Below the pieces are notes generated by a model, which saw nothing but the letters and a program-made list of their open reading frames with translations, did no database searches and was not told the DNA's origin. Position numbers and translations under genes: made by a program. A DNA stretch of 64,000 nucleotides from Pseudomonas sp. MYb327. GTDB taxonomy: Bacteria > Pseudomonadota > Gammaproteobacteria > Pseudomonadales > Pseudomonadaceae. This document shows, in pieces, positions 47,259 through 56,789 of the stretch. Each line of letters opens with the position of its first letter. Position 1 is the first letter of the stretch. The stretch lies in assembly GCF_040438925.1 (NCBI RefSeq), contig NZ_CP159258.1, positions 2,742,001 through 2,806,000 on the forward strand, in the 5' to 3' direction.

Positions 47259-48191
47259 ATGAAACGCATCTCCGTGATCGACTCCCACACCGGCGGCGAA
47301 CCGACTCGTCTGGTGACTGCCGGTTTTCCTGATCTGGGAACGGGCAGCATGGCTGAACGGCGCAAAATCCTGGCCGAACAGCATGACCAGTGGCGCGCTG
47401 CCTGTGTGTTAGAACCACGGGGTAGCGACGTGCTGGTGGGCGCCCTGCTCTGCGAACCGGTTGACCCGAGCGCCTGCGCCGGGGTGATTTTCTTTAACAA
47501 CAGCGGTTATCTGGGCATGTGTGGTCACGGCACCATCGGCCTGGTGGCCTCGCTGGCCCATTTGGGGAAGATCGGGCCGGGCGTGCACAGCATCGAGACC
47601 CCGGTGGGCACGGTGCAGGCCAACCTTCACGACGACCATTCGGTGAGCGTGCGCAACGTGCCGGCCTACCGTTATCGGAAGGCGCTGCAATTGCAGGTAC
47701 CAGGAATCGGTCAGGTGACCGGCGATGTTGCCTGGGGCGGTAATTGGTTTTTCCTGATCGCCGACCACGGCCTGCGCGTGGGGGGCGACAACCTTGACGC
47801 CCTGACCGCTTACACCTACGCCGTGCAGCAAGCACTGGAACACCAGGGCATTCGCGGCGAAGACGGCGGATTGATCGATCATGTTGAGCTGTTCGCCGAT
47901 GACGTTCAGGCTGACAGCCGCAACTTCGTCCTCTGCCCCGGCAAGGCCTACGACCGTTCACCTTGTGGCACCGGCACCAGCGCCAAACTAGCCTGCCTGG
48001 CGGCCGACGACAAGTTGCAGCCAGGGCAGATCTGGCGCCAGGCCAGTGTCATCGGCAGCGAGTTCGAAGGCTCTTTCGAATGGCAAGGTGAGCGCATCGT
48101 GCCGACCATTCGTGGCCGTGCGTTCATCAGCGCCGAAGCCAGTTTGATCATTGAGCAGGACGACCCGTTCGCCTGGGGCATTCGCCCATGA
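47259..48191 (+). CDS. hypE: 4-hydroxyproline 2-epimerase
   Basis: A 310-residue proline-racemase-family enzyme converting trans-4-hydroxy-L-proline to cis-4-hydroxy-D-proline. Both acid/base cysteines are there, Cys88 in GMCGHGTIG and Cys236 in [11 protein letters not shown], which is the racemase/epimerase pattern and the numbering known for bacterial 4-hydroxyproline epimerases. The length fits. It is the first gene of an operon with the three dehydrogenase subunits and overlaps the next gene by four bases (ATGA). Cofactor-independent, cytoplasmic. No copy of the GntR operator was seen just upstream. Proline racemase is excluded mainly by context. Confidence 0.92.
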   Translation: MKRISVIDSHTGGEPTRLVTAGFPDLGTGSMAERRKILAEQHDQWRAACVLEPRGSDVLVGALLCEPVDPSACAGVIFFNNSGYLGMCGHGTIGLVASLAHLGKIGPGVHSIETPVGTVQANLHDDHSVSVRNVPAYRYRKALQLQVPGIGQVTGDVAWGGNWFFLIADHGLRVGGDNLDALTAYTYAVQQALEHQGIRGEDGGLIDHVELFADDVQADSRNFVLCPGKAYDRSPCGTGTSAKLACLAADDKLQPGQIWRQASVIGSEFEGSFEWQGERIVPTIRGRAFISAEASLIIEQDDPFAWGIRP

Positions 48192-49303
48192 GCCAGGGCC
48201 AGGTCGCCGATGTCATCGTCATCGGCGCCGGCATCATCGGTGCGGCATGCGCCCAGGCGCTGGCGCGTCGTGGCTTGCAGGTGCTGGTGCTCGACGCTGG
48301 CCTGCACGGCGCCACGGCGGCGGGCATGGGTCACCTGCTGGTTCTCGACGACAACCCGGCGGAGCTGGCCCTGAGTCAATATTCCCTGCAACGTTGGCGC
48401 GAGCTTGGCCCGGACTTGCCCGACGGTTGCGCCTATCGCAACAACGGCACGCTGTGGCTGGCGGCCAACACTGAAGAAATGGCGGTCGCCCACAGCAAAT
48501 ACCTGAACCTGAAGGCCCAGGGCGAGGTGTGTGAATTGGTCAGCGCCAGCGCCTTGCGCCAGCGAGAACCGGAACTGCGCGAGGGCCTTGAAGGCGGTCT
48601 GCTGATCAATGGCGACGGCATTCTGTATGCGCCCGCGACGGCCAACTGGATGCTCGACACCCCGAACATCCGCCAACGCCGGGCGCGGGTCAGCGAGGTC
48701 GACGGCAACCGCGTGCGACTCGACGATGGCCAGTGGTTAAGCGCCGAAGCCGTGGTGCTGGCCAACGGCATTCAGGCAACCGAACTGTGCCCGGAGCTGC
48801 CCATCGAGCCGAAAAAAGGCCACTTGCTGATCACCGACCGCTACCCCGCCACCGTCACCCACACCCTGGTGGAACTGGGTTACGTCACCAGCGCCCACAA
48901 CGCCAAAGGCCCGTCGACCGCCTGCAATATCCAGCCGCGCCCAACGGGGCAATTGTTCATCGGTGCTTCGCGGCAATTCGGCACCACCGACCCGCAGGTC
49001 GAAGGTTGGATGCTGGCGAAAATGCTCAAGCGTGCCGCCGAGTACATGCCGGGACTGACGCGGCTCAATGGTATTCGTGCCTGGACCGGGTTTCGTGCCG
49101 CCAGCCCCGATGGCCTGCCATTGGTGGGTCAGCACCCGCAACGCCAGGGCTTGTGGCTGGCGGTCGGTCATGAGGGATTGGGGGTGACCACCGCCCCAGG
49201 CACTGCCGACCTGCTCGTGGCGCAACTGTTCAACGAAACCCCGCCACTGGCCTCGCAACCCTACCTGCCCCAGCGTTTTCTCGGAGAACCTGCCTATGCC
49301 TGA
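48188..49303 (+). CDS. D-hydroxyproline dehydrogenase, FAD (DadA-like) subunit
   Basis: A 371-residue FAD-dependent amine oxidoreductase of the DadA/glycine-oxidase type. The FAD-binding [10 protein letters not shown] lies near residue 12, and the conserved C-terminal [17 protein letters not shown] near residue 330. Together with the next two genes it matches the HcnABC-like heterotrimer that oxidises cis-4-hydroxy-D-proline to 1-pyrroline-4-hydroxy-2-carboxylate. Four-base overlap with hypE and eight-base overlap with the ferredoxin-like gene show tight co-translation. Confidence 0.88.
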   Translation: MSQGQVADVIVIGAGIIGAACAQALARRGLQVLVLDAGLHGATAAGMGHLLVLDDNPAELALSQYSLQRWRELGPDLPDGCAYRNNGTLWLAANTEEMAVAHSKYLNLKAQGEVCELVSASALRQREPELREGLEGGLLINGDGILYAPATANWMLDTPNIRQRRARVSEVDGNRVRLDDGQWLSAEAVVLANGIQATELCPELPIEPKKGHLLITDRYPATVTHTLVELGYVTSAHNAKGPSTACNIQPRPTGQLFIGASRQFGTTDPQVEGWMLAKMLKRAAEYMPGLTRLNGIRAWTGFRAASPDGLPLVGQHPQRQGLWLAVGHEGLGVTTAPGTADLLVAQLFNETPPLASQPYLPQRFLGEPAYA

Positions 49304-49532
49304 ATTGATGCTGGACGGCCGAGCCCTGCGAGTCGCTGAAGGCACCAGCGTCGCCGCGGCCCTCGCGTTGGGCAGTGACGGTTGCACGCGCACGTCGGTC
49401 AGTGGTCAGCGCCGCGCACCGCTGTGTGGCATGGGCATTTGCCAGGAGTGCCGGGTGACCATCGACGGCAGACGTCGCTTGGCTTGCCAAACCCTCTGCC
49501 TTGACGGCATGCAGGTGGAGACTCGCCCATGA
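49296..49532 (+). CDS. D-hydroxyproline dehydrogenase, [2Fe-2S] subunit
   Basis: A 78-residue ferredoxin-like subunit. Four cysteines are in the plant-type [2Fe-2S] spacing: LCGMGICQEC gives three and LACQ the fourth. Such small Fer2 proteins are the gamma subunits of HcnABC-like amino-acid dehydrogenases and pass electrons between flavin subunits. Overlaps both neighbours, the downstream one as ATGA. Confidence 0.9.
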   Translation: MPELMLDGRALRVAEGTSVAAALALGSDGCTRTSVSGQRRAPLCGMGICQECRVTIDGRRRLACQTLCLDGMQVETRP

Positions 49533-50785
49533 ACGAATACGCCGATCTGTTGATCATCGGTGCCGGTCCGGCCGGCATGGCCGCCGCACTGGCCGCTGCG
49601 CCGAGCGGTGCACGCATTGTCATGCTCGACGACAACCCGCAGGCGGGCGGGCAAATCTGGCGCGACGGCCCGCAGTCCAACGTGCCGCTTCAGGCCCTTC
49701 AGATGCGCGAGCGTTTGCAGTCCCACAACAACATCCGCCATCACGCCGGCACCCGAGTAATCGCCAATCCCGGCCCGAAACAGCTGCTGGTCGAAGACGA
49801 AGACCACGGCTGGCTGATCAGCTACGACAAATTGATCCTGTGCACCGGCGCCCGCGAGTTACTGCTGCCCTTCCCTGGCTGGACACTGCCCGGCGTTACC
49901 GGCGCCGGTGGCTTGCAGGCGCTGATCAAGGCCGGGTTGCCGGTGCAGGATGAGCGAGTGGTGATCGCCGGCAGCGGGCCGCTGTTGCTGGCCAGCGCCG
50001 CCACCGCGAAAAAGCACGGCGCAAAAATACAACGCATCGCTGAGCAAGCCTCCCTCACGGCCGTTGCCGGTTTCGCCGCGCAACTGCCGCGCTGGCCTGG
50101 CAAATGGCTGCAATCGTTCAGTTTGTTCGATCGTCATTACCGCGCCGCCACGCACGTGCTGGCGGCCCTCGGCACGGATCGGCTTGAAGGCGTACGCCTG
50201 CAACAGCAAGGCAAAATCGTTGAAGTGGAATGCGATCGATTGGCCTGCGGTTTCGGCCTGATCCCGAACATCCAGTTGGGCCAGGCATTGGGTTACGCCG
50301 TTGAAGGCCAAGCGCTGGCGGTGGATGCATGGCAGGCCAGTCGCGTCGATCATTACGCGGCGGGTGAATGCACCGGTTTCGGTGGCAGTGAACTGGCTTT
50401 GGTGGAAGGTGCGATTGCCGGCCACGCCGCGGTTGGCGATGTCGAAGCGGCCTGTCAATTATGGCCGCGCCGGGCACGCTGGCAGGGTTTTGCCAAGACG
50501 CTGAATCAGGCTTTCGTCCTTGACCCGCGACTCAAGTCTCTGGCCCGTCACGACACCCTGGTTTGTCGCTGCGAAGACGTGCCCTACTCGGCCCTCGCCG
50601 GGCACTCGGACTGGCGCGAAGCCAAACTGTCCAGCCGCTGTGGCATGGGCGCCTGCCAGGGCCGCGTCTGTGGCGGCGCGGTGCAGCATCTGTTTGGATG
50701 GCAACCCTCGGCGCCACGCCCACCGTTCAGCCCGGCGCGCATCGAAACCTTGATGTCCCTGGACGACACCCCGCCAGCGTCATAA
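49529..50785 (+). CDS. D-hydroxyproline dehydrogenase, FAD/NAD(P)-binding subunit
   Basis: A 418-residue flavoprotein with two dinucleotide folds: GAGPAGMAAALAA near residue 9, and RVVIAGSGPLLLASAATAKK near residue 146. The C-terminal cysteine set (CRCEDV near 349, then GMGACQGRVCG) is a BFD-like [2Fe-2S] site. This is the alpha subunit of the HcnABC-like dehydrogenase. The complex probably feeds electrons to the respiratory chain. It is the last gene of the epimerase operon. Confidence 0.88.
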   Translation: MNEYADLLIIGAGPAGMAAALAAAPSGARIVMLDDNPQAGGQIWRDGPQSNVPLQALQMRERLQSHNNIRHHAGTRVIANPGPKQLLVEDEDHGWLISYDKLILCTGARELLLPFPGWTLPGVTGAGGLQALIKAGLPVQDERVVIAGSGPLLLASAATAKKHGAKIQRIAEQASLTAVAGFAAQLPRWPGKWLQSFSLFDRHYRAATHVLAALGTDRLEGVRLQQQGKIVEVECDRLACGFGLIPNIQLGQALGYAVEGQALAVDAWQASRVDHYAAGECTGFGGSELALVEGAIAGHAAVGDVEAACQLWPRRARWQGFAKTLNQAFVLDPRLKSLARHDTLVCRCEDVPYSALAGHSDWREAKLSSRCGMGACQGRVCGGAVQHLFGWQPSAPRPPFSPARIETLMSLDDTPPAS

Positions 50786-50856
50786 CCATGCCAGGGGTTT
50801 CGGCCGCGCAGTCGAGCCACTATGATCCCGGGGGTCGCCATCAGGCCCCCAACGCC

Positions 50857-51606
50857 ATGTACCCCTCGCTGACCACCTTCAAACCCTGCGATTTGCCGAC
50901 GCTGCTGAACAGTCTTCAGCCGATTGCGCCGCTCCTCGATACCCTGTCCGACGTGGTGTTTTTCATCAAGGATTGCGAAGCCCGTTACGCCTTCGTCAAC
51001 CAGACCCTGGCGCGACGTTGCGGTTTCAAACTCAGCGAGGAACTGCTGGGGCGCACCGCCGACATGGTCTTCCCGGAGAACTTCGGCCCGCTGTACACCG
51101 AACAGGATCGACGGGTGCTCTCCAGCGGCCGGGTACTGGCCGACCAACTGGAACTGCACCTGTATTTCGGCAACCAGCCGATCTGGTGCCTGACCCACAA
51201 ACTCGCCCTGAAAGATGAACAGGGTCACATCGTTGGCCTGGCCGGTATTTCCCGCGACCTGCAATCGCCGCAATCCAGTCATCCGGCTTATCAGAAGTTG
51301 GCGGCGGTGGATTCGCATATCCGCGATCACTTTGCCCGGCCTATCAGCCTTGCCGAATTGACGGACATTGCCGGGTATTCGGTGGCGCAACTGGAACGTC
51401 ACTGCAAACGGGTGTTCCAGCTCACGCCGCGGCAGATGATTCACAAGGCGCGGCTGGAAGAGGGTTCGCGGTTATTGCTGCACAGCGATTTGCCAATTAC
51501 GGAGATTGCCTTGCGCTGTGGGTATACCGATCACAGTGCGTTTAGCCGGCAGTTTCGTGCGTTGACCAGTTTGTCGCCGAGTCAATATCGGGGGGATCGG
51601 GGTTAG
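50857..51606 (+). CDS. PAS-AraC transcriptional regulator
   Basis: A 249-residue regulator with an N-terminal PAS domain (about 28-140, DVVFFIKDCEARYAFVNQTLA) and a C-terminal AraC DNA-binding domain with two helix-turn-helices (ISLAELTDIAGYSVAQLERH, then ITEIALRCGYTDHSAFSRQF). The first ATG of the PAS frame is used; a longer ORF begins within the preceding gene. It follows the dehydrogenase operon by about 70 bases and is a second candidate controller of it beside the GntR protein. The PAS ligand is unknown. Confidence 0.86.
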   Translation: MYPSLTTFKPCDLPTLLNSLQPIAPLLDTLSDVVFFIKDCEARYAFVNQTLARRCGFKLSEELLGRTADMVFPENFGPLYTEQDRRVLSSGRVLADQLELHLYFGNQPIWCLTHKLALKDEQGHIVGLAGISRDLQSPQSSHPAYQKLAAVDSHIRDHFARPISLAELTDIAGYSVAQLERHCKRVFQLTPRQMIHKARLEEGSRLLLHSDLPITEIALRCGYTDHSAFSRQFRALTSLSPSQYRGDRG

Positions 51607-51648
51607 GGGCGGCCTACAAGCTGGTCTTCGCTTCCGGCCCCGATCCCC

Positions 51649-51737
51649 TGTAGGAGCTGGCTTGCCGGCGATGGCAGCGTAACAGGCGCTACAGGGTTGA
51701 TTGATCTGCCGCCATCGCGAGCAAGCTTGCTCCTACG
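51649..51737. repeat. Chimeric REP pair
   Basis: The left arm TGTAGGAGCTGGCTTGCCGG is of the array-2 type, while the right arm CGCGAGCAAGCTTGCTCCTA is of the array-1 type. The spacer holds a GTAACAGGCGCTACAGG stretch. Confidence 0.75.
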
Positions 51738-51931
51738 CAGTACACGTACAACCTGGTTGGCCAGTGTTTCTAAAAAGCGCGCCTGCCCAACCATTGCTCC
51801 GATATGTAACACCCTATCAACGTCACAACGAATAACTCTGCCGCGATCCCTCCCTACAACGCCGCTACGCCAAGCCCCGACAACAATTTCACACCTCAAA
51901 CTGGAAACCGGCACAGTGATTGCTATTGTTA

Positions 51932-51947
51932 ATATCGTATACGAAAT
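51932..51947. promoter_or_regulatory. GntR operator, copy 2 (before the ABC/AcnX operon)
   Basis: ATATCGTATACGAAAT, identical over 16 bases to the site at 57938. It ends 45 bases before the binding-protein start. An AT-rich promoter-like run surrounds it. A further half-site follows a few bases on. Confidence 0.75.
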
Positions 51948-51952
51948 CCACG

Positions 51953-51963
51953 ATACGATATTT
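51953..51963. promoter_or_regulatory. Inverted GntR half-site
   Basis: ATACGATATTT is the inverse of AAATATCGTAT, the left half of the copy-3 site. Two facing sites may allow cooperative binding at this promoter. Confidence 0.45.
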
Positions 51964-51991
51964 CTACAGCACTTAACCCAACGAGGCCTCT

Positions 51992-52810
51992 ATGAAAAAC
52001 CCCGCATTTGCCGTAGCCCTCAGCGCTGTTCTCAGTACCTCCTTCATCGCCACCGCCCAGGCCGACAAGCTCGACGACATCATCGGCTCCGGCAAGCTGC
52101 GATGCGCCGTGACCCTCGACTTCCCACCCATGGGTTTCCGCGATGCAAGTAACAACCCGGCCGGGTTCGACGTGGACTACTGCAACGACTTGGCGAAGAT
52201 CCTGGGGGTTGAGGCTGAAGTGGTCGAAACGCCTTTTCCTGACCGTATCCCGGCACTGGTTTCCGGCCGGGCCGACGTGATCGTCGCTTCCACCTCCGAC
52301 ACCCTCGAACGCGCCAAGACCGTCGGCCTGACCGTGCCCTACTTTGCGTTCCAGATGGTGGTGCTGACCCGCGACAACACCGGCATCAACGGCTTCGACG
52401 ACCTCAAGGGCAAACCGGTGGGCAACACCAGCGGCACCTACGAGGCCATCGCCCTGGAGAAAGACGTGAAGAACTGGGGCACCGGCAGTTTCCGGGCTTA
52501 TCAGTCGCAGAACGACACGCTGTTGGCCGTCGCCCAAGGTCACATCGACGCTACCGTGGTCACCAATACCGTCGCCGCCGCCACCCTCAAATCGGGCAAG
52601 TACAAAAACCTCAAAGTCGCGGGTAACGCGCCCTACGTGATCGACTACGTGTCCCTCGGTGCCAAGCGCAACGAGTACGGTTTGCTCAATTACCTCAATC
52701 TGTTCGTCAATCAACAGGTGCGTACTGGCCGCTATGACGAACTGTTCGTCAAATGGGTCGGCACAGAAATCACGCCGACCAACCTGACTGTGCCTAAGGT
52801 CTACTACTAA
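51992..52810 (+). CDS. Amino-acid ABC transporter substrate-binding protein
   Basis: A 272-residue family 3 solute-binding protein. Signal peptide MKNPAFAVALSAVLSTSFIA is cut after AQA. The mature part shows KLRCAVTLDFPPMGFRD, the GFDVDYCNDLAKILG stretch and RADVIVASTSDTLERAK, a pattern for polar amino acids. GAGG stands before the ATG. It is the first gene of the operon with AcnX, two permeases and an ATPase, so hydroxyproline or a similar imino acid is the likely ligand. Confidence 0.9.
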   Translation: MKNPAFAVALSAVLSTSFIATAQADKLDDIIGSGKLRCAVTLDFPPMGFRDASNNPAGFDVDYCNDLAKILGVEAEVVETPFPDRIPALVSGRADVIVASTSDTLERAKTVGLTVPYFAFQMVVLTRDNTGINGFDDLKGKPVGNTSGTYEAIALEKDVKNWGTGSFRAYQSQNDTLLAVAQGHIDATVVTNTVAAATLKSGKYKNLKVAGNAPYVIDYVSLGAKRNEYGLLNYLNLFVNQQVRTGRYDELFVKWVGTEITPTNLTVPKVYY

Positions 52811-52820
52811 GGTGTCCGGC

Positions 52821-54599
52821 ATGCCCAGGTCCATTTCTCTGACCGGTCGCAGTCTGGTCGCGGGCGCCGCCCAAGGTGCCGTGTTGTTCGCCGATGTCGG
52901 ATTGAGTTTCTGGGGCGGCGTCGACTCCGCCAGTGGCGAGGTCATCGATCGCCACCATCCGCTCAGCGGCGAACACCTGGCTGGCCGGGTGCTGGCGATT
53001 CCCAGTGGTCGCGGCTCGTGCACCGGCAGCAGTGTGATGATGGAACTGATCAGCAACGGCCATGCACCGGCGGCACTGGTGCTGGCTGAACCCGATGAGA
53101 TCCTGACCTTGGGCGTGCTCGTGGCGCAGACCATTTTCGAGCGCTCTCTGCCGGTGCTGTGCATCGGCCAGGAGGCCTTCGCCGACTTGCGCGGCAAGAC
53201 TTTCGCTCGGGTCGAAGGGGCAAGCCTGAATCTTTTCGAAGACCTGCCGGGCGATGCCTGGCAGGCACTCGACAATCAGGCGCAGACAGAAGACCAGCGC
53301 AGCACGATCGAACTCACCGAACACGATCAGGCGCTGTTCGACGGCCAGCACGGAAAGGCTGCACAAATGGCCATGCAGATCGTCCTGCGCATGGCCGAAC
53401 TGCAAGGCGCCCGCCATCTGGTGGATGTCACCCAGGCGCACATCGACGGCTGCATTTACACAGGACCGGCGAGCCTACAGTTTGCCCGGCAACTGGTGCA
53501 ATGGGGCGCGAAGGTTCGAGTGCCGACCACCCTAAATTCGATATCCGTGGACCAGCGCCGCTGGCGCGAGTTGGGCATCGACCCGGCACTTGGCGAACCG
53601 GCCAGTGCCTTGGGCGACGCCTACATGGCGATGGGCGCACAACTGAGTTTCACCTGTGCGCCGTACCTGCTCGACAGTGCGCCCAAGGCTGGCGAGCAGA
53701 TTGTCTGGGCCGAATCCAACGCCGTGGTTTACGCCAACAGCGTACTTGGCGCACGTACTCTGAAGTACCCAGACTATCTCGACATCTGCATCGCCCTGAC
53801 CGGCCGTGCGCCACTGATTGGCTGCCATCTGGACGCGCAACGCAACGCCCGGTTGCAGATTGTGCTGCCCGACCTCGGTGACTTGGACGATGCCTTTTAT
53901 CCGTTGCTCGGTTATCACATCGGCACCCTGGCCGGCAGCCGCGTGCCGTTGGTGCTGGGCCTGGAAAACCGCAAGCCAAGCCTCGACGATCTCAAAGCCT
54001 TCGGTGCAGCCTTCGCCACCACTTCGGCGGCGCCACTGTTTCATATCGCCGGCGTCACGCCGGAGGCCATCGATCCGTCACGGGTGCTGGAAGCGGACGA
54101 ATCCATTCCCGTGGAAACAATCCGCCTGAAAGACCTGCTGCTCAGTTGGCGCGAGCTCAACAGTGCCCGTGACAGCCGTGTGGATGTGGTGTCGCTGGGC
54201 AACCCGCATTTTTCCCTCAGCGAGTTCGCCCACCTCGCACAACTGTGTCGTGGTCGGCGCAGACACCCGGATGTGGTGCTCGCCATCACTTGCGGGCGAG
54301 CCGTGCTGGAACAGGCGCGAGAGGCCGGGCATATCGCCGTGCTCGAGGCCTTCGGTGCCACGCTGGTCACCGACACCTGCTGGTGCATGCTCGGCGAGCC
54401 GGTGATTCCGCCGGCCGCGAAAAACCTCATGACCAACTCCGGCAAATACGCCCATTACGCTCCCGGTCTGGTGGGTCGCAAGGTGCACTTCGCCAGCCTC
54501 GCCGAATGCGTCAATGCCGCCTGTAACGCCACGGCCAGCGGCCACCTGCCGGCCTGGCTGCAACCTGCCGCCCAACTGGAGAGCCCCGCGCATGTTTGA
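52821..54599 (+). CDS. Aconitase X (AcnX), cis-3-hydroxy-L-proline dehydratase-type
   Basis: A 592-residue fused AcnX protein. Residues 1-140 are the swivel (small) domain with SGRGSCTGSSVMMEL, and the rest the catalytic domain, which archaea carry as two genes. Cysteines such as the one in FTCAPYLLD and those in the C-terminal ITCGRAVLE and TDTCWCMLG stretches are candidates for the iron-sulphur cluster. Type I bacterial AcnX proteins dehydrate cis-3-hydroxy-L-proline to a pyrroline carboxylate; the mevalonate-pathway dehydratase is another AcnX. Context clearly favours hydroxyproline. AAGG stands before the chosen ATG. Overlaps the next permease by eight bases. Confidence 0.87.
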   Translation: MPRSISLTGRSLVAGAAQGAVLFADVGLSFWGGVDSASGEVIDRHHPLSGEHLAGRVLAIPSGRGSCTGSSVMMELISNGHAPAALVLAEPDEILTLGVLVAQTIFERSLPVLCIGQEAFADLRGKTFARVEGASLNLFEDLPGDAWQALDNQAQTEDQRSTIELTEHDQALFDGQHGKAAQMAMQIVLRMAELQGARHLVDVTQAHIDGCIYTGPASLQFARQLVQWGAKVRVPTTLNSISVDQRRWRELGIDPALGEPASALGDAYMAMGAQLSFTCAPYLLDSAPKAGEQIVWAESNAVVYANSVLGARTLKYPDYLDICIALTGRAPLIGCHLDAQRNARLQIVLPDLGDLDDAFYPLLGYHIGTLAGSRVPLVLGLENRKPSLDDLKAFGAAFATTSAAPLFHIAGVTPEAIDPSRVLEADESIPVETIRLKDLLLSWRELNSARDSRVDVVSLGNPHFSLSEFAHLAQLCRGRRRHPDVVLAITCGRAVLEQAREAGHIAVLEAFGATLVTDTCWCMLGEPVIPPAAKNLMTNSGKYAHYAPGLVGRKVHFASLAECVNAACNATASGHLPAWLQPAAQLESPAHV

Positions 54600-55257
54600 T
54601 TACACCTTCCAATGGCGCGCGGCCCTGCGCGCCCTGCCGGACATGCTCGCCGGCGCCGTGGTCACCTTCGAGACCGCGGCGCTGTCGATGATCTTCGGTG
54701 TGCTGATTGCCCTGGCCCTGACGGTCATACGCGAAAGCAAAAACCGGCTGCTGCGCGGGTTCGGCAACGGCTGGGTTTCGGTCGCCCGCAACACGCCGTC
54801 GTTGTTCCAGGTCTACGTCCTGTACTTCGGTCTCGGCTCACTGGAATTGCACGTCAGCTCATGGTTCGCGCTGCTGGCGGGGATCACGTTCAACAACGCC
54901 GGTTATCTCGCGGAAAACTTCCGCGGCGGCCTCAAGGCAGTTCCCACGACGCAGGTGCGCGCCGCCCGCTCACTGGGCATGAGTGCCTTCCAGACCTACC
55001 GGATGATCATCATCCCGCAGCTGCTGCGAATTGTTTTCTACCCGCTGACCAATCAGATGGTCTGGGCGGTGCTGATGACGTCGCTGGGGGTGATCGTCGG
55101 GCTGAACAATGACCTGACCGGCGTGACCCAGGAATACAATGTCAAAACCTTCCGTACCTTCGAATACTTCGCTATTGCGGCCGTGCTGTATTACGCGATT
55201 GCCAAGGCGATCGTCGCGACAGCCCGGCTAATGGCCTGGCGGTTGTTTCGTTACTGA
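54592..55257 (+). CDS. Amino-acid ABC transporter permease 1
   Basis: A 221-residue His/Glu/Gln-type permease with five helices. The EAA-type loop includes RAARSLGMSAFQTYRMIIIPQ near residue 122. The ATG behind GGAG is inside the end of the AcnX gene (ATGTTTGA overlap). NTPSLFQVYVLYFGL near residue 62 is the usual family segment. Confidence 0.9.
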   Translation: MFDYTFQWRAALRALPDMLAGAVVTFETAALSMIFGVLIALALTVIRESKNRLLRGFGNGWVSVARNTPSLFQVYVLYFGLGSLELHVSSWFALLAGITFNNAGYLAENFRGGLKAVPTTQVRAARSLGMSAFQTYRMIIIPQLLRIVFYPLTNQMVWAVLMTSLGVIVGLNNDLTGVTQEYNVKTFRTFEYFAIAAVLYYAIAKAIVATARLMAWRLFRY

Positions 55258-55266
55258 GGAGTGTCC

Positions 55267-55917
55267 ATGTTTGCCACCGATTTTTCCTCGAATGACCTGA
55301 TGTTCCTGCTCAACGGCGCCTGGGTCACGCTGCAGTTGACGTTCTGGTCGATCATCCTCGGCTCCATCGCCGGGTTGCTGTTCGGCTTGCTGCGCGCGCT
55401 GTTGCCACGGGCCAGCCTGCCGCTGGCCTGGGTGCTGGACGTGTTTCGCAGCGTGCCGTTGCTGATCCAGTTCGTGCTTTTCAACTCATTCAAAAGCATC
55501 GTCGGCCTGAACATCAGCGCCTTCAGCGTCGGTTGCATCGTGCTTGGCGTGTACACCGCCGCGTACTTCACCGAGATCGTGCGCGGCGGCGTGTTGGCGG
55601 TGCCATTCACGGTACGCCGGGCCAGTCGTTCGCTGGGTCTGAGTTTTCTTCAGGACCTGCGCTGGATCGTCCTGCCTATGGCTACCCGAGTCGCCTTCCC
55701 CGGCTGGCTGAACCTGGTGCTCGGCGTGATGAAAGACACCGCGCTGGTGATGTGGATCGGCATCGTCGAACTGCTGCGCGCCTCGCAAACCATCGTGACC
55801 CGCATCCAGGAACCGTTGCTGGTGCTGTGCATCGCGGGCCTTATCTACTACGTCATGAGCCTGGTGGTTGCACGCCTTGGCGCTCGTCTGGAAAGAAGGT
55901 GGCAAGAAAATGATTGA
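55267..55917 (+). CDS. Amino-acid ABC transporter permease 2
   Basis: A 216-residue permease pairing with the previous one. Family segments are FRSVPLLIQFVLFNSFKS, and RRASRSLGLSFLQDLRWIVLP as the coupling loop. AGGAG is five bases before the ATG; the GTG at 55261 is too near the site. It overlaps the ATPase start by eight bases. Confidence 0.9.
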   Translation: MFATDFSSNDLMFLLNGAWVTLQLTFWSIILGSIAGLLFGLLRALLPRASLPLAWVLDVFRSVPLLIQFVLFNSFKSIVGLNISAFSVGCIVLGVYTAAYFTEIVRGGVLAVPFTVRRASRSLGLSFLQDLRWIVLPMATRVAFPGWLNLVLGVMKDTALVMWIGIVELLRASQTIVTRIQEPLLVLCIAGLIYYVMSLVVARLGARLERRWQEND

Positions 55918-56632
55918 GATCGACAACGTACATAAATCCTTCGGCAACCTGGAAGTGGTCAAGGGCGTGAACTTGACGGTGAACAAGGGCGAGGTGGTGT
56001 CGATCATCGGCGGCTCGGGTTCCGGCAAATCGACCCTGCTGATGTGCATCAACGGCCTGGAGCCGATCCAGAAAGGCAACATCCGCGTCGACGGCGTCGA
56101 GGTCCATCACAGTGACACCGACCTCAACCGCTTGCGGCAGAAGATCGGCATCGTGTTCCAGCAATGGAATGCCTTTCCGCATTTGACGGTGCTGGAAAAC
56201 GTCATGCTCGCGCCGCGCAAGGTGCTGGGCAAAAGCAAGGCCGAAGCCGAGGAACTGGCGGTAAAACAGCTGACCCACGTGGGGCTGGGCGACAAGCTCA
56301 AGACCTTCCCTGGCAAGTTGTCGGGCGGTCAGCAGCAACGCATGGCCATCGCCCGCGCCCTGGCCATGTCGCCGGACTACATGCTGTTCGACGAAGCCAC
56401 CTCGGCGCTCGATCCGCAGTTGGTGGGCGAGGTGTTGGACACCATGCGCATGCTCGCTGAAGACGGCATGACCATGGTCCTGGTGACCCACGAGATTCGC
56501 TTCGCTCGCGACGTGTCCGATCGTGTGGCGTTCTTTCGCAACGGGTTGGTGCATGAGATCGGGTCGCCGGATCAGGTGATTGGCAATCCGCTGCATGCGG
56601 AGACGGCGGCGTTTCTCAAATCAGTGAAATAA
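55910..56632 (+). CDS. Amino-acid ABC transporter ATP-binding protein
   Basis: A 240-residue GlnQ/HisP-type ATPase. Walker A GGSGSGKSTLL, signature LSGGQQQRMAIARAL, Walker B YMLFDEATSALDP and switch His in VLVTHEIRFA are complete. AAGGTGG precedes the ATG. It completes a binding protein, two permeases and ATPase set that probably imports hydroxyprolines. Confidence 0.92.
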   Translation: MIEIDNVHKSFGNLEVVKGVNLTVNKGEVVSIIGGSGSGKSTLLMCINGLEPIQKGNIRVDGVEVHHSDTDLNRLRQKIGIVFQQWNAFPHLTVLENVMLAPRKVLGKSKAEAEELAVKQLTHVGLGDKLKTFPGKLSGGQQQRMAIARALAMSPDYMLFDEATSALDPQLVGEVLDTMRMLAEDGMTMVLVTHEIRFARDVSDRVAFFRNGLVHEIGSPDQVIGNPLHAETAAFLKSVK

Positions 56633-56651
56633 CCACTGGCCAACTCAACCC

Positions 56652-56752
56652 TGTAGGAGCTGGCTTGCCAGCGATGGCCGTCAACGATAACGCGTGCAGT
56701 CTGGATAAATGCGTCGTCCTTGCAATCTTCGCTGGCAAGCCAGCTCCTACAG
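56652..56752. repeat. REP pair (BIME)
   Basis: TGTAGGAGCTGGCTTGCCAG and the inverse CTGGCAAGCCAGCTCCTACA flank a spacer of about 55 bases between the ATPase gene and the racemase-family gene. Confidence 0.85.
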
Positions 56753-56789
56753 AAATCAAGACCGTGACAAGCTAAACAAGGAGCAAAGC

